From: Haliscomenobacter sp. | GTDB taxonomy: Bacteria > Bacteroidota > Bacteroidia > Chitinophagales > Saprospiraceae | DNA length: 64,000 nucleotides | Reading direction: 5' to 3' | Assembly: GCF_016718685.1 (NCBI RefSeq) | Contig: NZ_JADKCX010000023.1 | Span: 1-64,000 of the forward strand | Shown: piece by piece, positions 63,585 through 64,000 of the stretch | Layout: each line of letters opens with the position of its first letter | Numbering within the stretch: position 1 is the first letter of the stretch | Program-made: the position numbers and the translations under genes | Notes under the pieces: model-generated | Databases searched by the model: none | Seen by the model: only the letters and a program-made list of their open reading frames with translations | What the model was told of the DNA's origin: nothing

Positions 63585-64000
63585 CTAATTCAACTTGTTG
63601 AGAATCAAATTTGAATCTGTTTTTTTTACCATAAATAGCCCCCCGCAAAGGATAAACAGGAAAAAGATCGCGGTTGGAACAATGGAGTTCCAATTGGCAT
63701 CATGGGCAAGTTTTGCGGTGCTCTCGGGTAGGGTAGTCGCTTTCAGTTCCGCAGCCCCAAAAGCAAAATTCACGAGACCATGAAGGATGGCGGGGACCAG
63801 GATATTTTGCGTGCGCAACATCAATCCGCCAAAAAACACACCAATAGAAACAGCAAAAAACACTTGGGAGGTAATGCCTAAAACATTGTCGGGTTGCTGG
63901 AAAAGATTCAGAAAATGAACAACGCCAAACAGTAAGCTGGAATATAAAACACTCAGGTATAACGCATTTTTATGGGTTTGAAAGGACTTTATCAATAGTG
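63585..64000 (-). CDS. CPBP-family intramembrane metalloprotease (C-terminal part, cut by the window edge)
   Basis: The last 138 residues of a CPBP (CAAX protease and bacteriocin-processing) membrane protein. Visible motifs are SLLFGVVHFLNLFQQ (second conserved motif with metal-binding His) and LVPAILHGLVNFAFG (third motif with His), among four membrane segments. The first motif (EExxxR) lies beyond the window edge. Members cleave within the membrane or serve in bacteriocin immunity; the substrate is unknown. The gene continues past position 64000. It follows composite repeat H11. Confidence 0.8.
   Translation of the reverse strand, partial: LLIKSFQTHKNALYLSVLYSSLLFGVVHFLNLFQQPDNVLGITSQVFFAVSIGVFFGGLMLRTQNILVPAILHGLVNFAFGAAELKATTLPESTAKLAHDANWNSIVPTAIFFLFILCGGLFMVKKTDSNLILNKLN

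Overview
This window looks like part of a Bacteroidota chromosome, most likely a Saprospiraceae or Haliscomenobacter-like member. The evidence is a SusC/SusD pair, a hybrid two-component regulator with a periplasmic propeller, a C-terminal type IX secretion signal on a glycoside hydrolase, bacillithiol synthesis (BshC), and Bacteroidota-type promoters (TTG-N20-TAACTTTG before a TetR gene). I saw no rRNA, tRNA, transposase, phage gene or CRISPR array.

Layout. 1-4301 (minus): a partial secreted protein, a DUF885 lipoprotein, a membrane protein, an esterase and two overlapping DoxX-like proteins. 4506-12197: an SDR, an AraC regulator, then a sugar module of epimerase, Gfo/Idh/MocA oxidoreductase and a giant ThuA/PVC-type dehydrogenase ending in a cupredoxin. 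12466-15659: YdeI-like protein, a divergent FAD monooxygenase/TetR pair with twin operators, and a GNAT. 15761-30226: a polysaccharide-type region with a T9SS-secreted hydrolase, a hybrid two-component sensor/AraC protein and, convergent to it, ROK regulator, SusC, SusD and a haem-motif VCBS protein. 30558-35214: regulators, a Uma2 protein, a pectinacetylesterase-like hydrolase and an acyltransferase. 36083-43857: an aerobic carbon monoxide dehydrogenase cluster, coxM-S-L, a MoxR ATPase, a VWA protein, an XdhC-YHS fusion and coxG; CoxL has the form I signature AYRCSFR. 44591-53798: a lipocalin-like protein, an FNR-like regulator beside two FNR-type boxes, a fatty-acid-hydroxylase/ferredoxin fusion, TetR and SDR with shared palindromic operators, an FAD oxidoreductase, a GHL10-type hydrolase and a Cdd1-family protein. 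53865-64000: bshC, glpK, arsM, an AlkD-like protein, two methyltransferases, an APC permease, a Fic protein and a partial CPBP protease.

The most unusual signal is between the genes. At least eleven gaps contain long inverted repeats whose arms are built from a reiterated 6-8 bp word with a period of about 7-11 bp (GTTGAA/GTTGAG, GCGGAT, CACAAA, CACAGAT, GCAGAT, TGACGA, AAAAGCG). The words differ but the architecture is the same. Four of them, from different word families, fill every consecutive gap of the cox cluster after coxL. Three share a 13-base flank or loop word, two share an outer module around different inner modules, and one looks like one family inserted into another. They look like a dispersed, modular class of RNA or DNA hairpins.

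Quality caveat: at least fifteen genes are broken by one- or two-base frameshifts, many at homopolymers and some in compensating pairs. This pattern fits uncorrected long-read errors better than gene decay. I give these genes as single loci and say where the frame changes.
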